A DNA stretch of 42,431 bases from Candidatus Gastranaerophilales bacterium (GCA_944327255.1 CALVHA010000019.1:1-42431), one strand, 5' to 3'. Positions 23,095 to 31,848 are shown, counted from the stretch's first letter. Program-made: numbers and translations. Notes: generated from the sequence alone by a model not told the origin.

Positions 23095-23969
23095 TAAAAT
23101 AATCTCCTAACAAATTGCAAAATATCAGTCAGCAAATTATTTGAGAAAATAAAATAATAACAAAAGTAATACATCATAGGAATTGTAAAGATAAAGCTGT
23201 CTGCTCTATCTAAAAATCCTCCATGTCCCGGCAGAGAATGTCCAGAATCTTTCACCCCAGCATCACGTTTGATTAATGATTCAGATAAATCGCCTATTTG
23301 AGCAAAAACCGTGCAAAGAAGCCCTGCGAGAACTGCCAGATACCATTCTAAACCAAAAGTCCATCCAACAATAACTGCACCGATAATTGCAAAAATTCCG
23401 CCACCAATAGAACCCTCAATAGTTTTATTAGGACTTATTACAGGCGCAAGTTTATGTTTTCCGAATTTTGTTCCTACATAATAACATCCAGTGTCAGTAA
23501 GCAAAATTGCCGTAAACATCAATACTACAAACCCGAGTCCACTTTCAAATCTTAAACAATGCAGATTTCTTAAAAATACCAGATGTAAAGGGAACCACCC
23601 ACAGTAAACAATCCCCAGAAGAGTAGTTGCAACATTTGCGATATAAGGTTGTCTCCCGCAAAACAACACCCACATAAAAGAACCTATAGAACAGAAAGAA
23701 AGAACAAGGGCAACTAAATCAAAACGCTGAACATATGCAATCCAAGCAAGTAAAACTTCAGCAAGAAGCATAACTTTAAAACTTGGGAAAAAACCTTTAT
23801 GTTTAAGTATTTTAACATACTCTTTTGTTGCAAGAAATATAATCGCCAGCAACATAAAAAGAATCGCCAGTTTGCCATAAATAATACAAGACATAACAAT
23901 AGTACCAAGTATCAACCCTGTTAATAATCTTGTTGCGTTTTTATTCAAGCCCTTGTTTTGTTCTTCCAT
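23094..23969 (-). CDS. cdsA: Phosphatidate cytidylyltransferase
   Basis: CdsA makes CDP-diacylglycerol from phosphatidate and CTP, at the inner membrane, for phospholipid synthesis. The 291-residue protein is very hydrophobic with about seven or eight helices, and the complete family signature is at the C-terminal side: SLIKRDAGVKDSGHSLPGHG followed by GFLDRADS. Its ATG overlaps the frr stop (TAATG) and its stop overlaps the rnc ATG in the same way. The undecaprenyl synthase gene that often lies between frr and cdsA is missing here. Confidence 0.95.
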   Translation of the reverse strand: MEEQNKGLNKNATRLLTGLILGTIVMSCIIYGKLAILFMLLAIIFLATKEYVKILKHKGFFPSFKVMLLAEVLLAWIAYVQRFDLVALVLSFCSIGSFMWVLFCGRQPYIANVATTLLGIVYCGWFPLHLVFLRNLHCLRFESGLGFVVLMFTAILLTDTGCYYVGTKFGKHKLAPVISPNKTIEGSIGGGIFAIIGAVIVGWTFGLEWYLAVLAGLLCTVFAQIGDLSESLIKRDAGVKDSGHSLPGHGGFLDRADSFIFTIPMMYYFCYYFIFSNNLLTDILQFVRRLF

Positions 23970-24547
23970 TATACAGTCATAACCTCTTTTTCTTTTTCAG
24001 AAACTAAACTATCAATAATACCTGTATATTTATCAGTTTGTTTCTGGATTTTATCTTGATTATCCTTAACAGAATCTTCAGGAAGTTTATGTTCTTTTTC
24101 GATTTTCTTTAAGTCATCAGTCATATCACGACGAACATTTCTAACTGCAACTTTAGCTTCTTCGCCGATTTTCTTGACATCTTTAACGATCTCTTTTCTT
24201 CTTTCTTCTGTTAAAGGCGGAAACGCAAGACGTATACAAATACCATCACTGTTAGGAGTAATACCTATTTCAGCTTTTATTATTGCTTTTTCAATTTCTT
24301 TCAAAATCGATTTGTCATAAGGTGTAATAACAAGAGTTGTTCCCTCCTGAACACTGACCTGAGCCATTTGTCTTAAAGGAGTAGGAGCTCCATAGTATTC
24401 AACAACAACCTTATCCAAAATCATCGGATTAGCACGACCGGAACGAATTGAACCAAATTCACGTTTCAACTGATTAATAGCTTTTTCCATTTTTTCTTCG
24501 CCGAATAAAAATAATTCTTCTAAAGCTTCACTTGAAAGTTCAGACAT
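23969..24547 (-). CDS. frr: Ribosome recycling factor
   Basis: Frr splits post-termination ribosomes together with EF-G. The 192-residue protein has the core REFGSIRSGRANPMIL, VEYYGAPTPLRQMA, ITPYDKSILKEIEKAI, NSDGICIRLAFPPLTEERRKE and VRNVRRD. An N-terminal extension of about seven residues makes it slightly longer than the usual 185. AAGAGG precedes the ATG. It follows pyrH by 21 bp, the most conserved gene pair of this neighbourhood. Confidence 0.97.
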   Translation of the reverse strand: MSELSSEALEELFLFGEEKMEKAINQLKREFGSIRSGRANPMILDKVVVEYYGAPTPLRQMAQVSVQEGTTLVITPYDKSILKEIEKAIIKAEIGITPNSDGICIRLAFPPLTEERRKEIVKDVKKIGEEAKVAVRNVRRDMTDDLKKIEKEHKLPEDSVKDNQDKIQKQTDKYTGIIDSLVSEKEKEVMTV

Positions 24548-24568
24548 TTTAACCTCTTTCTTTATAAA

Positions 24569-25291
24569 TTAACTAATATATGTTCCAATTTTTTCTGAAT
24601 TTAATATTTTACTAATCCCATCATCTGCATCAAAATCAAATACGATAATAGGAATATTATTCTGTTTACATAATGCGCATGCAGATGTATCCATAACCTT
24701 AAGACCATTTTTAATTATATCATCATAAGATATAACCTCTAACTTTTCAGCCTCAGGGTTAATCTTAGGATCATCCGTATAAACCCCATCAACACCGTTT
24801 TTAGCCATAAGCATAGCTTCAGCATTAATTTCGGATGCTCTTAATGCAGCTGCAGTATCAGTTGTAAAAAACGGATTTCCAGTACCCGCCGCAAAAATAA
24901 CAACACGTCCTTTTTCAAGATGTCTGATTGCACGATGACGAATATAAGGTTCTGCAACCTGATTAATAGCAAGAGCACTCTGTACACGACAAGGCACGCC
25001 TATTTGATTAAATGCACTCTGCAAAGCAATAGCATTCATAACAGTTGCAAGCATTCCGACATAATCTCCGCTTGCTTGATCCATACCGAGTTTTGCACTA
25101 TTTTTCATTCCGCGGAATATATTCCCTCCGCCGACAACAACCGCAACCTGAGCACCAAGTTCAAGAGCTTTTTTAATTTCATTAGCAATTTTCTGAACAG
25201 GTTTTTGGTCAATTCCGAATTGTTGTTCCCCTAAAAGTGCTTCCCCACTGATTTTTATCAGAATTCTTTTATACTTCAAATTATTTTCCAT
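24569..25291 (-). CDS. pyrH: Uridylate kinase
   Basis: PyrH phosphorylates UMP to UDP and is a hexameric amino-acid-kinase-fold enzyme. The 240-residue protein has RILIKISGEALLG, VVGGGNIFRG, DYVGMLATVMNAIALQ, FAAGTGNPFFTTDTAAALRA, and KVMDTSACALC. AGAGGGAC lies upstream of the ATG. rpsB and tsf, which often precede pyrH, are absent: a promoter and a divergent ribbon-helix-helix gene come first, so this operon begins at pyrH. Confidence 0.97.
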   Translation of the reverse strand: MENNLKYKRILIKISGEALLGEQQFGIDQKPVQKIANEIKKALELGAQVAVVVGGGNIFRGMKNSAKLGMDQASGDYVGMLATVMNAIALQSAFNQIGVPCRVQSALAINQVAEPYIRHRAIRHLEKGRVVIFAAGTGNPFFTTDTAAALRASEINAEAMLMAKNGVDGVYTDDPKINPEAEKLEVISYDDIIKNGLKVMDTSACALCKQNNIPIIVFDFDADDGISKILNSEKIGTYIS

Positions 25292-25311
25292 TAGATGTCC
25301 CTCTTTTTATA

Positions 25312-25340
25312 ATCATACTCTAAACCGCATTGAAAGTAAA
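25312..25340 (-). promoter_or_regulatory. Promoter of the pyrH operon
   Basis: On the minus strand TTTACT (25335-25340), exactly 17 bp, then TATGAT (25312-25317), about 20 nt before the pyrH ATG. One of the best promoters in the window by match and spacing. Confidence 0.7.
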
Positions 25341-25498
25341 GAGGAACAATAGATAGATAATATATTACGAATTGTAAAGACTATTCCAACTCTCAAAACC
25401 ACTACCAATTAAGGGTTTTAAAATTTAATATATATTTTATACATAAATTTTAGCACTTTTTCATGTCTGAATGTTTTTATATATACATAGAGCAATTT

Positions 25499-25504
25499 TA
25501 TAAT
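25499..25504 (+). promoter_or_regulatory. -10 box of the ribbon-helix-helix gene
   Basis: TATAAT 17 nt before the ATG, followed by AAAGGAG. The -35 region is poor (TTTATA-like). Confidence 0.5.
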
Positions 25505-25521
25505 AGCGAAAAGGAGAATAT

Positions 25522-25710
25522 ATGGCGAGAGTACTTATTTCAATGCCCGAAGAATTTTTAAACATGATTGACAATGTTGCAGAAGGCGAAAATCGTTCAA
25601 GAAGTGAGCTTATCAGAGAAGCACTGAGAACTTACATTTACAAACAAAAAGTAAGACAATCGACAACCGCAAACAGAAATGCCGAATTGCTCGAAGAAAT
25701 GCTTGAGTAA
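25522..25710 (+). CDS. Ribbon-helix-helix (CopG/Arc family) DNA-binding protein
   Basis: The 62-residue protein begins with a beta strand (ARVLISMPEEFLNMID) followed by NRSRSELIREALRTYI, the classic ribbon-helix-helix pattern; such dimers bind operator DNA as repressors, often as antitoxins. AAAGGAG lies 8 nt before the ATG. No toxin gene follows: 87 bp later the convergent trpS ends. It may therefore be a free-standing regulator, perhaps of itself or of the divergent pyrH operon (230 bp of non-coding DNA between them, which otherwise holds only the two promoters). Target unknown. Confidence 0.85.
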   Translation: MARVLISMPEEFLNMIDNVAEGENRSRSELIREALRTYIYKQKVRQSTTANRNAELLEEMLE

Positions 25711-25720
25711 AGACTAGTAT

Positions 25721-25761
25721 TATAATGATATGTAAATGGCGAGAGGATGGAAATCCTCTCG
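25721..25761 (+). ncRNA. Possible small RNA: -10 box followed by a GNRA-capped hairpin
   Basis: TATAAT (25721-25726) is followed at 25740-25761 by CGAGAGGAT, loop GGAA, ATCCTCTCG: a perfect 9-bp stem with a GNRA-type tetraloop. No T run follows on either strand, so it is not a standard intrinsic terminator. It may be a small RNA, a 3' end stabiliser for the upstream gene, or a Rho-linked end. Evidence is structural only. Confidence 0.3.
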
Positions 25762-25796
25762 TTAAAAGCCCAAATTAGTATTAATTAGAATTCTTA

Positions 25797-26798
25797 TTAA
25801 TACATTCCAATCAAAGTACGGACTTCTGTTATGACTTCCTGAGCTTTTTTACGGGCTTTTTTATCTCCTTCAATGAGGATATCTTTAACCTCATCGATAT
25901 GAGATTCATAATAAGCTCTTCTTTCTCTTATTTGAGCCAATTTTTCATTCATAACAGCTCCGAGCTGACGTTTGCAATCTGCACAGCCCCGTTCACCTTT
26001 TTCACATTCTTTTCTGACTTGTGCAATCTGTTCTTCTGTCCCGAAAACTTGCCAGTATTTAAAAGCAACTTCACATTCATCGGGATGTCCTAAGTCTGTT
26101 TTTCTCATACGACTTCTGTCTGTTATTGCAGTCATAACTTTTTTTGCGGTTTCTTCTGATGTATCAGAAATTTTAATATCATTATGAAATGATTTTCCCA
26201 TTTTGTTCCCATCCAATCCGCAAATTAAAGAACAATGATTTAAAATCGGCTGCGGTTCTTTAAAGAATTCTGTATTGTATATATTATTAAATCTTCTTGC
26301 AATATCACGGGTAATCTCAATATGCGCAACCTGGTCAATTCCAACCGGAACGGCATCCGCATTCATCATCATAATATCAGCACTCATCAAAACAGGATAA
26401 CCCATAAGTCCATAACTGATTTGTGAATTCTGTCCTTCCTTAGTTCTCAAAATCTTTGCCATATCCTTTAAGGTCGGATCACGCTCAACCCAGTTTTGAG
26501 GCGTAACCATCCCGAGATATACATTCAATTCTGCAATCTCAGGAATATGCGATTGAACATATATTGTAGAAATTTCAGGATCAATTCCTGATGCGAGCCA
26601 ATCCATTACAACATTAAGAACGTCATCTTTCAAATTTTCAGTTTTATCATATTTTGTAGTCAAAGCATGCCAGTCAGCAACAAAAAAATAGCTTTCATAC
26701 TTGTGCTGTAACTCAACCCAATTTTGAATTACACCTAAATAATGCCCGAGATGTAATTTCCCTGTCGGCCTCATGCCTGATACAATTAACTGACTCAT
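25797..26798 (-). CDS. trpS: Tryptophanyl-tRNA synthetase
   Basis: TrpS charges tRNA-Trp in the cytoplasm. The 333-residue class I synthetase has the HIGH-type motif PTGKLHLGHYLG (11-22), the KMSKS-type loop KMGKS (199-203), SADIMMMNADAVPVGIDQVAHIE split over 139-161, and a cysteine-containing segment near 265-280 (CEKGERGCADC). AAAGGCGAG precedes the ATG. It follows bioC by 32 bp and may be co-transcribed with it. Confidence 0.96.
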   Translation of the reverse strand: MSQLIVSGMRPTGKLHLGHYLGVIQNWVELQHKYESYFFVADWHALTTKYDKTENLKDDVLNVVMDWLASGIDPEISTIYVQSHIPEIAELNVYLGMVTPQNWVERDPTLKDMAKILRTKEGQNSQISYGLMGYPVLMSADIMMMNADAVPVGIDQVAHIEITRDIARRFNNIYNTEFFKEPQPILNHCSLICGLDGNKMGKSFHNDIKISDTSEETAKKVMTAITDRSRMRKTDLGHPDECEVAFKYWQVFGTEEQIAQVRKECEKGERGCADCKRQLGAVMNEKLAQIRERRAYYESHIDEVKDILIEGDKKARKKAQEVITEVRTLIGMY

Positions 26799-26830
26799 AA
26801 AACTCGCCTTTCTTTTTCAATACAAAATTA

Positions 26831-27580
26831 TTATAACTCAAATATATTCTCTTTATTTTTTGCAATTACTATTATAGGGGAATAAGTCAAATCTAAATTT
26901 GGAAAATCCTCCTTATATTTATCACAAAAAAGTTTTATATCCTTAACTCCCCAAGTTTTATCAGATAAAGAATTAACTCCTGTTTTCTTCATATGTGAAA
27001 GGATTTGAAGCGGGTTATCAAAATTCATTTTATATTCAAAGTGCTCAAATGAAATAATATCAAATTTACTATTAAGCAATTTTTCTAATTCATCTGCAGA
27101 TTTATAAGGTAAAGTCAGTCCGGTGACTGAATAAAATTCTTTAAAATTTTCTGGTAAAAATGAGGAGAAAGCCAAAAGCCCTTCATTATTTAATAATTCA
27201 GAACATCTTGAAAACACCTTATCTAAATTACTGCACCATTGAAAAACTGCATTCGCAAGAAGTAAGTCAAATTTCTTCTTATAATTTATACGCCTAAAAT
27301 CTCCGGCAAAAAATTTTGCTTCCGGAATATATTTTTTGACAAAACACTCTGATTTTTCCACAAGATCATTTGCATAATATGATTGAAATTTAATATTTCC
27401 GGCAGCTTCCGCAGTCAACAACCCTGCTCCTGCACCGATTTCAAGTACATTTTCAAATTCCTGTTCAGGCAGTGCCGACACAAGCTTTTGTGCCATAATT
27501 TTTTGAACAACGGCATTTTTTATGTATTCATCAATACTTTTTTGGAAATATTTTTTTATTGTTTTTGTTTCTAACTGCAT
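26831..27580 (-). CDS. bioC: Malonyl-[acyl-carrier protein] O-methyltransferase
   Basis: BioC methylates malonyl-ACP so that fatty acid synthesis can build the pimeloyl chain of biotin. The 249-residue protein is an S-adenosylmethionine methyltransferase: motif I VLEIGAGAGLLT (45-56), ANDLVEK as motif II, and the BioC-like LLLANAVFQW. Its ATG overlaps the end of bioG by 10 nt. The N-terminus KKYFQKSIDEYIKNAVVQ matches the BioC style. The pair with the esterase BioG makes the assignment firm. Confidence 0.9.
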   Translation of the reverse strand: MQLETKTIKKYFQKSIDEYIKNAVVQKIMAQKLVSALPEQEFENVLEIGAGAGLLTAEAAGNIKFQSYYANDLVEKSECFVKKYIPEAKFFAGDFRRINYKKKFDLLLANAVFQWCSNLDKVFSRCSELLNNEGLLAFSSFLPENFKEFYSVTGLTLPYKSADELEKLLNSKFDIISFEHFEYKMNFDNPLQILSHMKKTGVNSLSDKTWGVKDIKLFCDKYKEDFPNLDLTYSPIIVIAKNKENIFEL

Positions 27581-28236
27581 TTGTCTAATATTTCAACCCA
27601 ACTGTTAAATTCATAGAACGGAAAATGTCCGGTGTCAAGCATTTTAATGGGGGTATTGTATTTTTCCCAGCATCGGATTTGATTACGTGTCGGAATAATC
27701 TTATCCGTATCACCGATTATAGCATAGTCGTAAAATTTTGAATATTCAACATTTTGTATTCTGATAAAATTATTTAACGCAACAAGCTCTTCGGCTCTAT
27801 TTTCCAGACTTCTTTTAACCGGAGTCAATAGAAATGTTTCGTAATCCTTAGGATTTTTGAAAAGATTTTGCTGAAATTTTCCCTTTAAACCACTGTCAAC
27901 ATATTTTAAAGTTAAATCAAATGTTCTTTGTGGAATTCCAAGTTCATCATCTATCGGAAAAGGAGTTCCGTTAACAGCAATTTTCCTGCTGAATTTTGGA
28001 AGCTGTTCCCGAAGAATATATGCTACATAAACACCCATTGACCAGCATATAAGGCTATAATTTTTATATCCCGCAAACTGTTCTTTACATAAGTCAAGCT
28101 GACTATAATCATAAACTATAAGGATGTCATTGTCAGCACATTTAAGATATTTAAACGGCTGCTCATCAAAACTCCAGCCGCAAAAAAATACAATTAATTT
28201 TTCATTATTATCCTTGTTTAAGCAATAATACTGCAT
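27571..28236 (-). CDS. bioG: Pimeloyl-ACP methyl ester esterase (BioG type)
   Basis: BioG removes the methyl group from pimeloyl-ACP methyl ester, ending chain assembly, in place of BioH. The 221-residue alpha/beta hydrolase has FFCGW (17-21) as the oxyanion-side motif, nucleophile Ser66 in CWSMG, Asp176 in GDTD and His204 in TGHFPF, a full triad. AAGAGGG precedes the ATG. It is directly followed by bioC. A divergent unknown gene starts 103 bp away, separating it from bioF. Confidence 0.92.
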   Translation of the reverse strand: MQYYCLNKDNNEKLIVFFCGWSFDEQPFKYLKCADNDILIVYDYSQLDLCKEQFAGYKNYSLICWSMGVYVAYILREQLPKFSRKIAVNGTPFPIDDELGIPQRTFDLTLKYVDSGLKGKFQQNLFKNPKDYETFLLTPVKRSLENRAEELVALNNFIRIQNVEYSKFYDYAIIGDTDKIIPTRNQIRCWEKYNTPIKMLDTGHFPFYEFNSWVEILDKCS

Positions 28237-28262
28237 AATTACCCTCTTAATATTTAGATATA

Positions 28263-28328
28263 TTTTACCTTAAAAAAGCAAAAAAGAAAATATTTATGTT
28301 TTTATTATAAATATGTAAGAAGGTAAAA
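28263..28328. repeat. 9-bp inverted repeat in the divergent bioG/28340 control region
   Basis: TTTTACCTT (28263-28271) and AAGGTAAAA (28320-28328) are perfect complements 48 bp apart. The right arm forms part of the ribosome binding site region of the plus-strand gene. It does not match the BirA operator consensus that I know. Confidence 0.4.
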
Positions 28329-28339
28329 GGTTTTGTAAC

Positions 28340-28981
28340 ATGGTAGAAAGTGTCAACAATATTCAAACTCAAAGTATACAGAAAAAAGATAATGCAGGAA
28401 GAAATGCCACCGTCGCAGGAGCAATCGGACTTGTCAGTGGCGGGACTGCAGGCTATATGACAAAACAGATTTTTAAGGATGACAAGTTTACTGATGAGTT
28501 TATAAAAGAAACAAAAAAACAGGCTTTACACTCTATTGTTGATGACAAAAATGAGAAAAAAGCATTAAATACTCTACTAAATATAGAAGATAATCCTACA
28601 ATAGATACTGCAAAAAAATTCTTTAAAAACAATAAAAAATATATTGAAACCATTATTGGGAATGGAACAATTGATGATTCCTTAAAAGGCTCTGATGAGG
28701 ATATACTTGATACATTTAAAGGAGTAAAACAAAACTTTGATGAAAATATTAAAACTACATTAGATGATATTCCTAATGAAATATCCGAATGGTTTGATAA
28801 GAATAAGAAAAAATTTATATCATCAGATAAATTAAAAAACAATAAACTTTATCAAGGAGTCTTAAAAGCTCAGCAAAAAATTAAAGGCAAAGCCGGTTTA
28901 ATCTGGGGAGCCGCAACAGGAGCAGTACTTAGTATAGGAACTTTTATTGCTTCAAAAGTCGGCGGGAATAAACAGGTATAA
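28340..28981 (+). CDS. Unknown protein with glycine-rich hydrophobic segments at both ends
   Basis: The 213-residue product is unassigned. It has a hydrophobic glycine-rich segment near the N-terminus (24-42, VAGAIGLVSGGTAGYM) and another near the C-terminus (about 185-208, GLIWGAATGAVLSIGTFIAS), separated by 140 charged, mostly helical residues rich in Lys, Asp, Asn and Ile. Small-residue spacing recalls glycine-zipper membrane helices; there is no cleavable signal peptide. AAAAGG lies 10 nt before the ATG. It is transcribed against the surrounding biotin genes and its last 38 bp overlap the end of bioF. It may be a late insertion into a bioF-bioG-bioC run. Confidence 0.65.
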   Translation: MVESVNNIQTQSIQKKDNAGRNATVAGAIGLVSGGTAGYMTKQIFKDDKFTDEFIKETKKQALHSIVDDKNEKKALNTLLNIEDNPTIDTAKKFFKNNKKYIETIIGNGTIDDSLKGSDEDILDTFKGVKQNFDENIKTTLDDIPNEISEWFDKNKKKFISSDKLKNNKLYQGVLKAQQKIKGKAGLIWGAATGAVLSIGTFIASKVGGNKQV

Positions 28982-30086
28982 GATTTTTTAAACATTCCAA
29001 ATCTTTGTCAATAATATCTGTGGTCAAAGAAAGCCTTAACCTCGAAGTTCCTTGCGGTACTGTCGGCGGACGAATAGGCAATGTAAAATATCCGTTTTTA
29101 TATAAGATATTACTTAATTCAAGTGTTTTGTCATTTTCTCCAACTATAACAGGTATAATATGACTTTCACTCCCAAGTTTTCTGCCCAAATTTAACATTG
29201 CCATTCTATCATCATAAGTATAAGGAAGTTTATTTTCTATAATCCACTTTGAAAACGCAATATTTATCGGCGGAAGAGCCGTTGAAAAAATAAATGATCG
29301 AGCCTTATTTATCAAATAATCAATTAAGACTTTTTTTCCCGTGACAAATGCCCCCATAGAACCGATTGCTTTTCCAAAAGTCCCAACAATCAAATCCACG
29401 TCCTTTATTATTTGTAACTCCTCACATACACCAAGCCCTTTTTCTCCAAAAACTCCAAATGCATGAGCCTCATCAAGCACTAGAATACAGTTATATTTCT
29501 TTTTTAATTCGGTAAGCTTTACTAAATCCGCAATATCTCCATCCATACTAAAAACGCTTTCCGAAACAATTACGGCATTTTTAAAATTATTTCTTTCACG
29601 TTTCAAAAGCATCTCAAGATTTTCCATATCATTGTGCTTATATCGGAAAAACTTTCCTTTTGCCAATTGCATACCGTCTATTATACTCGCGTGATTAAGT
29701 TTATCAGAAAAAATAACGTCTCCGATCCCGGCAAGAGAACTGTTAATCCCTACATTTGCATGGTAACCGCTGTTAAAAATAAGTGTTGCATCAGTTTCAA
29801 ATAATTTGCTGATAAGCGCTTCCAATTCTTTATACACAGGCAGAGTTCCGGTAAGAAGCCTTGCAGAAGCACTGCCAAATGCATACTTTTTGCCGGCAAA
29901 ACTTAAAAATTCTTCCGTAATATCTTCATTATCAGCAAATCCGAGATAATTATTAGAAGAAAGATTCAGAAGTTTTTTGCCATCTATATAGATATATTTT
30001 CCATCTTTATGCTCAAAATTTTTTATTGAACGCAAATGGGAAGCAATTTCTAAATCATTTAAAATATTATTATAACTTTCAAACAT
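28944..30086 (-). CDS. bioF: 8-amino-7-oxononanoate synthase
   Basis: BioF condenses pimeloyl-ACP with alanine in biotin synthesis. The 380-residue PLP enzyme of the alpha-oxoamine synthase family has NLSSNNYLGFAD (41-52), GSASARLLTGTLP, DEAHAFGVFG (205-214) and the Schiff-base lysine in GTFGKAIGSMGAF (Lys239). The close relative 2-amino-3-ketobutyrate CoA ligase has the same motifs, but bioG and bioC nearby favour BioF. It follows cysK by 15 bp. The 3' end overlaps a convergent gene by 38 bp. bioA, bioB and bioD are not in the window. Confidence 0.92.
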   Translation of the reverse strand: MFESYNNILNDLEIASHLRSIKNFEHKDGKYIYIDGKKLLNLSSNNYLGFADNEDITEEFLSFAGKKYAFGSASARLLTGTLPVYKELEALISKLFETDATLIFNSGYHANVGINSSLAGIGDVIFSDKLNHASIIDGMQLAKGKFFRYKHNDMENLEMLLKRERNNFKNAVIVSESVFSMDGDIADLVKLTELKKKYNCILVLDEAHAFGVFGEKGLGVCEELQIIKDVDLIVGTFGKAIGSMGAFVTGKKVLIDYLINKARSFIFSTALPPINIAFSKWIIENKLPYTYDDRMAMLNLGRKLGSESHIIPVIVGENDKTLELSNILYKNGYFTLPIRPPTVPQGTSRLRLSLTTDIIDKDLECLKNLIPVYSRRLLKQ

Positions 30087-30101
30087 AAAACACTCACTAG
30101 A

Positions 30102-31019
30102 TTAAGCAAATAACCCGCTTGATAAATAACGTTCTCCAAAATCAGGAAGGATTACAACAATCAACTTCCCTTTATTTTCTGGTCTTTGTGATAGTTCAAT
30201 TGCCGCAAACACATTTGCACCACAGGAAATTCCAGATAACATTCCTTCTTCTGTCGCAAGTCTGCGTGCAGTAATCATTGCATCTTCATCCTTTACCGGA
30301 ATAATTTCATCTATCACAGAAACGTCAAAATTTTCAGGGATAAAATTAGCTCCAATACCCTGAATTTTATGAGAACCGGCCTTTTTACCTGCAAGAACTT
30401 GAGATGAAAAAGGCTCAACTGCAATAGCTTTTATATTAGGATTTTTCGCTTTTAAACCCTTAGCAATTCCGCAAATTGTACCGCCTGTTCCCACACCCGC
30501 AACAACAATATCAACTTTCCCATCCGTATCATTCCAGATTTCTTCAGAAGTTGTTTTAATATGGCTTTCAGGATTTGCGGGATTTGAAAACTGTTGTGGA
30601 ATAAATGAGTTTGGAATTTCCTTATGCAATTCTTCTGCCTTATCAACAGCACCTTGCATTCCTTTTTCACCGTCAGTTAAAACAAGATCTGCTCCGTATG
30701 CTTTAAGAAGCATTCTCCTTTCCTTACTCATAGTATCAGGCATAGTAAGAATCATTTTATAACCTTTTATTGCACAAACAAACGCAAGACCTATTCCAGT
30801 ATTCCCACTTGTAGGTTCAATTATAATCGTATCTTTATTTATTAAACCTTCTTTCTCAGCCTTTTCTATCATATTTAGTGCAGGTCTGTCCTTAACAGAA
30901 CCGGCAGGATTACGACATTCAAGTTTTGCGGCAATTATGGCTCCACCGTTATTCATTTTGTTAATCTTTACAAGCGGAGTATGTCCGACAAGTTCTAACA
31001 GATTATCTGCAATTTTCAT
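30102..31019 (-). CDS. cysK: Cysteine synthase (O-acetylserine sulfhydrylase A)
   Basis: CysK makes cysteine from O-acetylserine and sulfide using PLP. The 305-residue protein shows the lysine motif NPAGSVKDR (Lys43), [13 protein letters not shown], the phosphate-binding GVGTGGT (about 175-180) and SGISCGAN near the C-terminus; length and order are typical. It lies between tatD (11 bp) and bioF (15 bp) in an apparent operon. cysE is not present. Confidence 0.96.
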   Translation of the reverse strand: MKIADNLLELVGHTPLVKINKMNNGGAIIAAKLECRNPAGSVKDRPALNMIEKAEKEGLINKDTIIIEPTSGNTGIGLAFVCAIKGYKMILTMPDTMSKERRMLLKAYGADLVLTDGEKGMQGAVDKAEELHKEIPNSFIPQQFSNPANPESHIKTTSEEIWNDTDGKVDIVVAGVGTGGTICGIAKGLKAKNPNIKAIAVEPFSSQVLAGKKAGSHKIQGIGANFIPENFDVSVIDEIIPVKDEDAMITARRLATEEGMLSGISCGANVFAAIELSQRPENKGKLIVVILPDFGERYLSSGLFA

Positions 31020-31030
31020 ATAAAACTCTC

Positions 31031-31789
31031 CTATATATTAAAAATATCTTTAGCATTTTTTGTTGTTACGTCTGCAAGTTCTTCAAAAGAAATTTCCCTA
31101 AGTCTTGCAATTTCTTCTGCAACAAATCTCACATAAGATGGCTGATTTTCAGTTCCTCTAAATGGGACAGGCGTCAGATACGGGGCATCGGTTTCCAGCA
31201 AAAGCTTCTCCAGCGGAACATCTTTAGCTACCTCTTTAGTTTTTACCGCATTTTTAAACGTTACAACTCCGCCAAGTGCAATATACCATCCCTCTTTAAT
31301 ACATTCTCTTGCGAACTCAACACTACCTGAAAAACAATGCATAACAATAGTTGAATTTTTATTATATTCTTTCAAGATATCAAAAGTATCTTTATGGGCT
31401 TCTCTATCATGAATGGATATTGGAAGATTAAGTTCATTTGCAAGCTTAATCTGCTTTATAAAGACTTCTTTTTGAATGTCATTAAAGCTTTTATCCCAAT
31501 AATAATCAAGCCCGATTTCCCCTATAGCAACAATTTTATTATTCTTCGAGTATTCTTTTATTTTTTCTGCTAATGCATCATCCCAGTCTCTTGCTTCAGA
31601 CGGGTGAACTCCAAGCATCCCGTAAACATCGTCGTATTTAACAGCGAGGTTATAAATCTTATCAACATCCTTAGGATACGCACATGGAACAATAATTTTA
31701 TCAACATTATTTTCTCTTGCATTCTTTAAAACATCTTCAAGAGATAAACCCTCTATCATATCAATATGCGTATGAGTATCAATAAGCAT
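31031..31789 (-). CDS. tatD: TatD family metal-dependent deoxyribonuclease
   Basis: TatD-type hydrolases are metal-dependent nucleases implicated in DNA repair and quality control. The 252-residue TIM-barrel protein has IDTHTHID (3-10), the metal ligand Glu in [22 protein letters not shown] and the last ligand Asp in [21 protein letters not shown] lies 6 nt before the ATG, and a TATAAT is 20 bp further up (complement of 31810-31815). It heads the tatD-cysK-bioF unit and is divergent from gatD. Confidence 0.95.
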   Translation of the reverse strand: MLIDTHTHIDMIEGLSLEDVLKNARENNVDKIIVPCAYPKDVDKIYNLAVKYDDVYGMLGVHPSEARDWDDALAEKIKEYSKNNKIVAIGEIGLDYYWDKSFNDIQKEVFIKQIKLANELNLPISIHDREAHKDTFDILKEYNKNSTIVMHCFSGSVEFARECIKEGWYIALGGVVTFKNAVKTKEVAKDVPLEKLLLETDAPYLTPVPFRGTENQPSYVRFVAEEIARLREISFEELADVTTKNAKDIFNI

Positions 31790-31809
31790 TAGAACCTTCT
31801 TTCAAATAA

Positions 31810-31815
31810 ATTATA
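31810..31815 (-). promoter_or_regulatory. -10 box of tatD
   Basis: Minus-strand TATAAT 20 bp from the start codon of tatD; the -35 is not clear. It lies back to back with the gatD -10 box at 31836-31841. Confidence 0.5.
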
Positions 31816-31832
31816 CCACGCAAAAGAATTTG

Positions 31833-31841
31833 TGCTATAAT
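31833..31841 (+). promoter_or_regulatory. Extended -10 promoter abutting gatD (leaderless)
   Basis: TGCTATAAT ends 7 nt before the gatD ATG, with no ribosome binding site in between. Transcription is expected to start at or next to the ATG. Confidence 0.65.
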
Positions 31842-31848
31842 CGCAAGT

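Noticed and set aside
25292..25521. Hidden gene or RNA in the pyrH upstream gap
   Set aside because: Only the two divergent promoters are supportable; no open frame with a start signal and no stable fold was seen.
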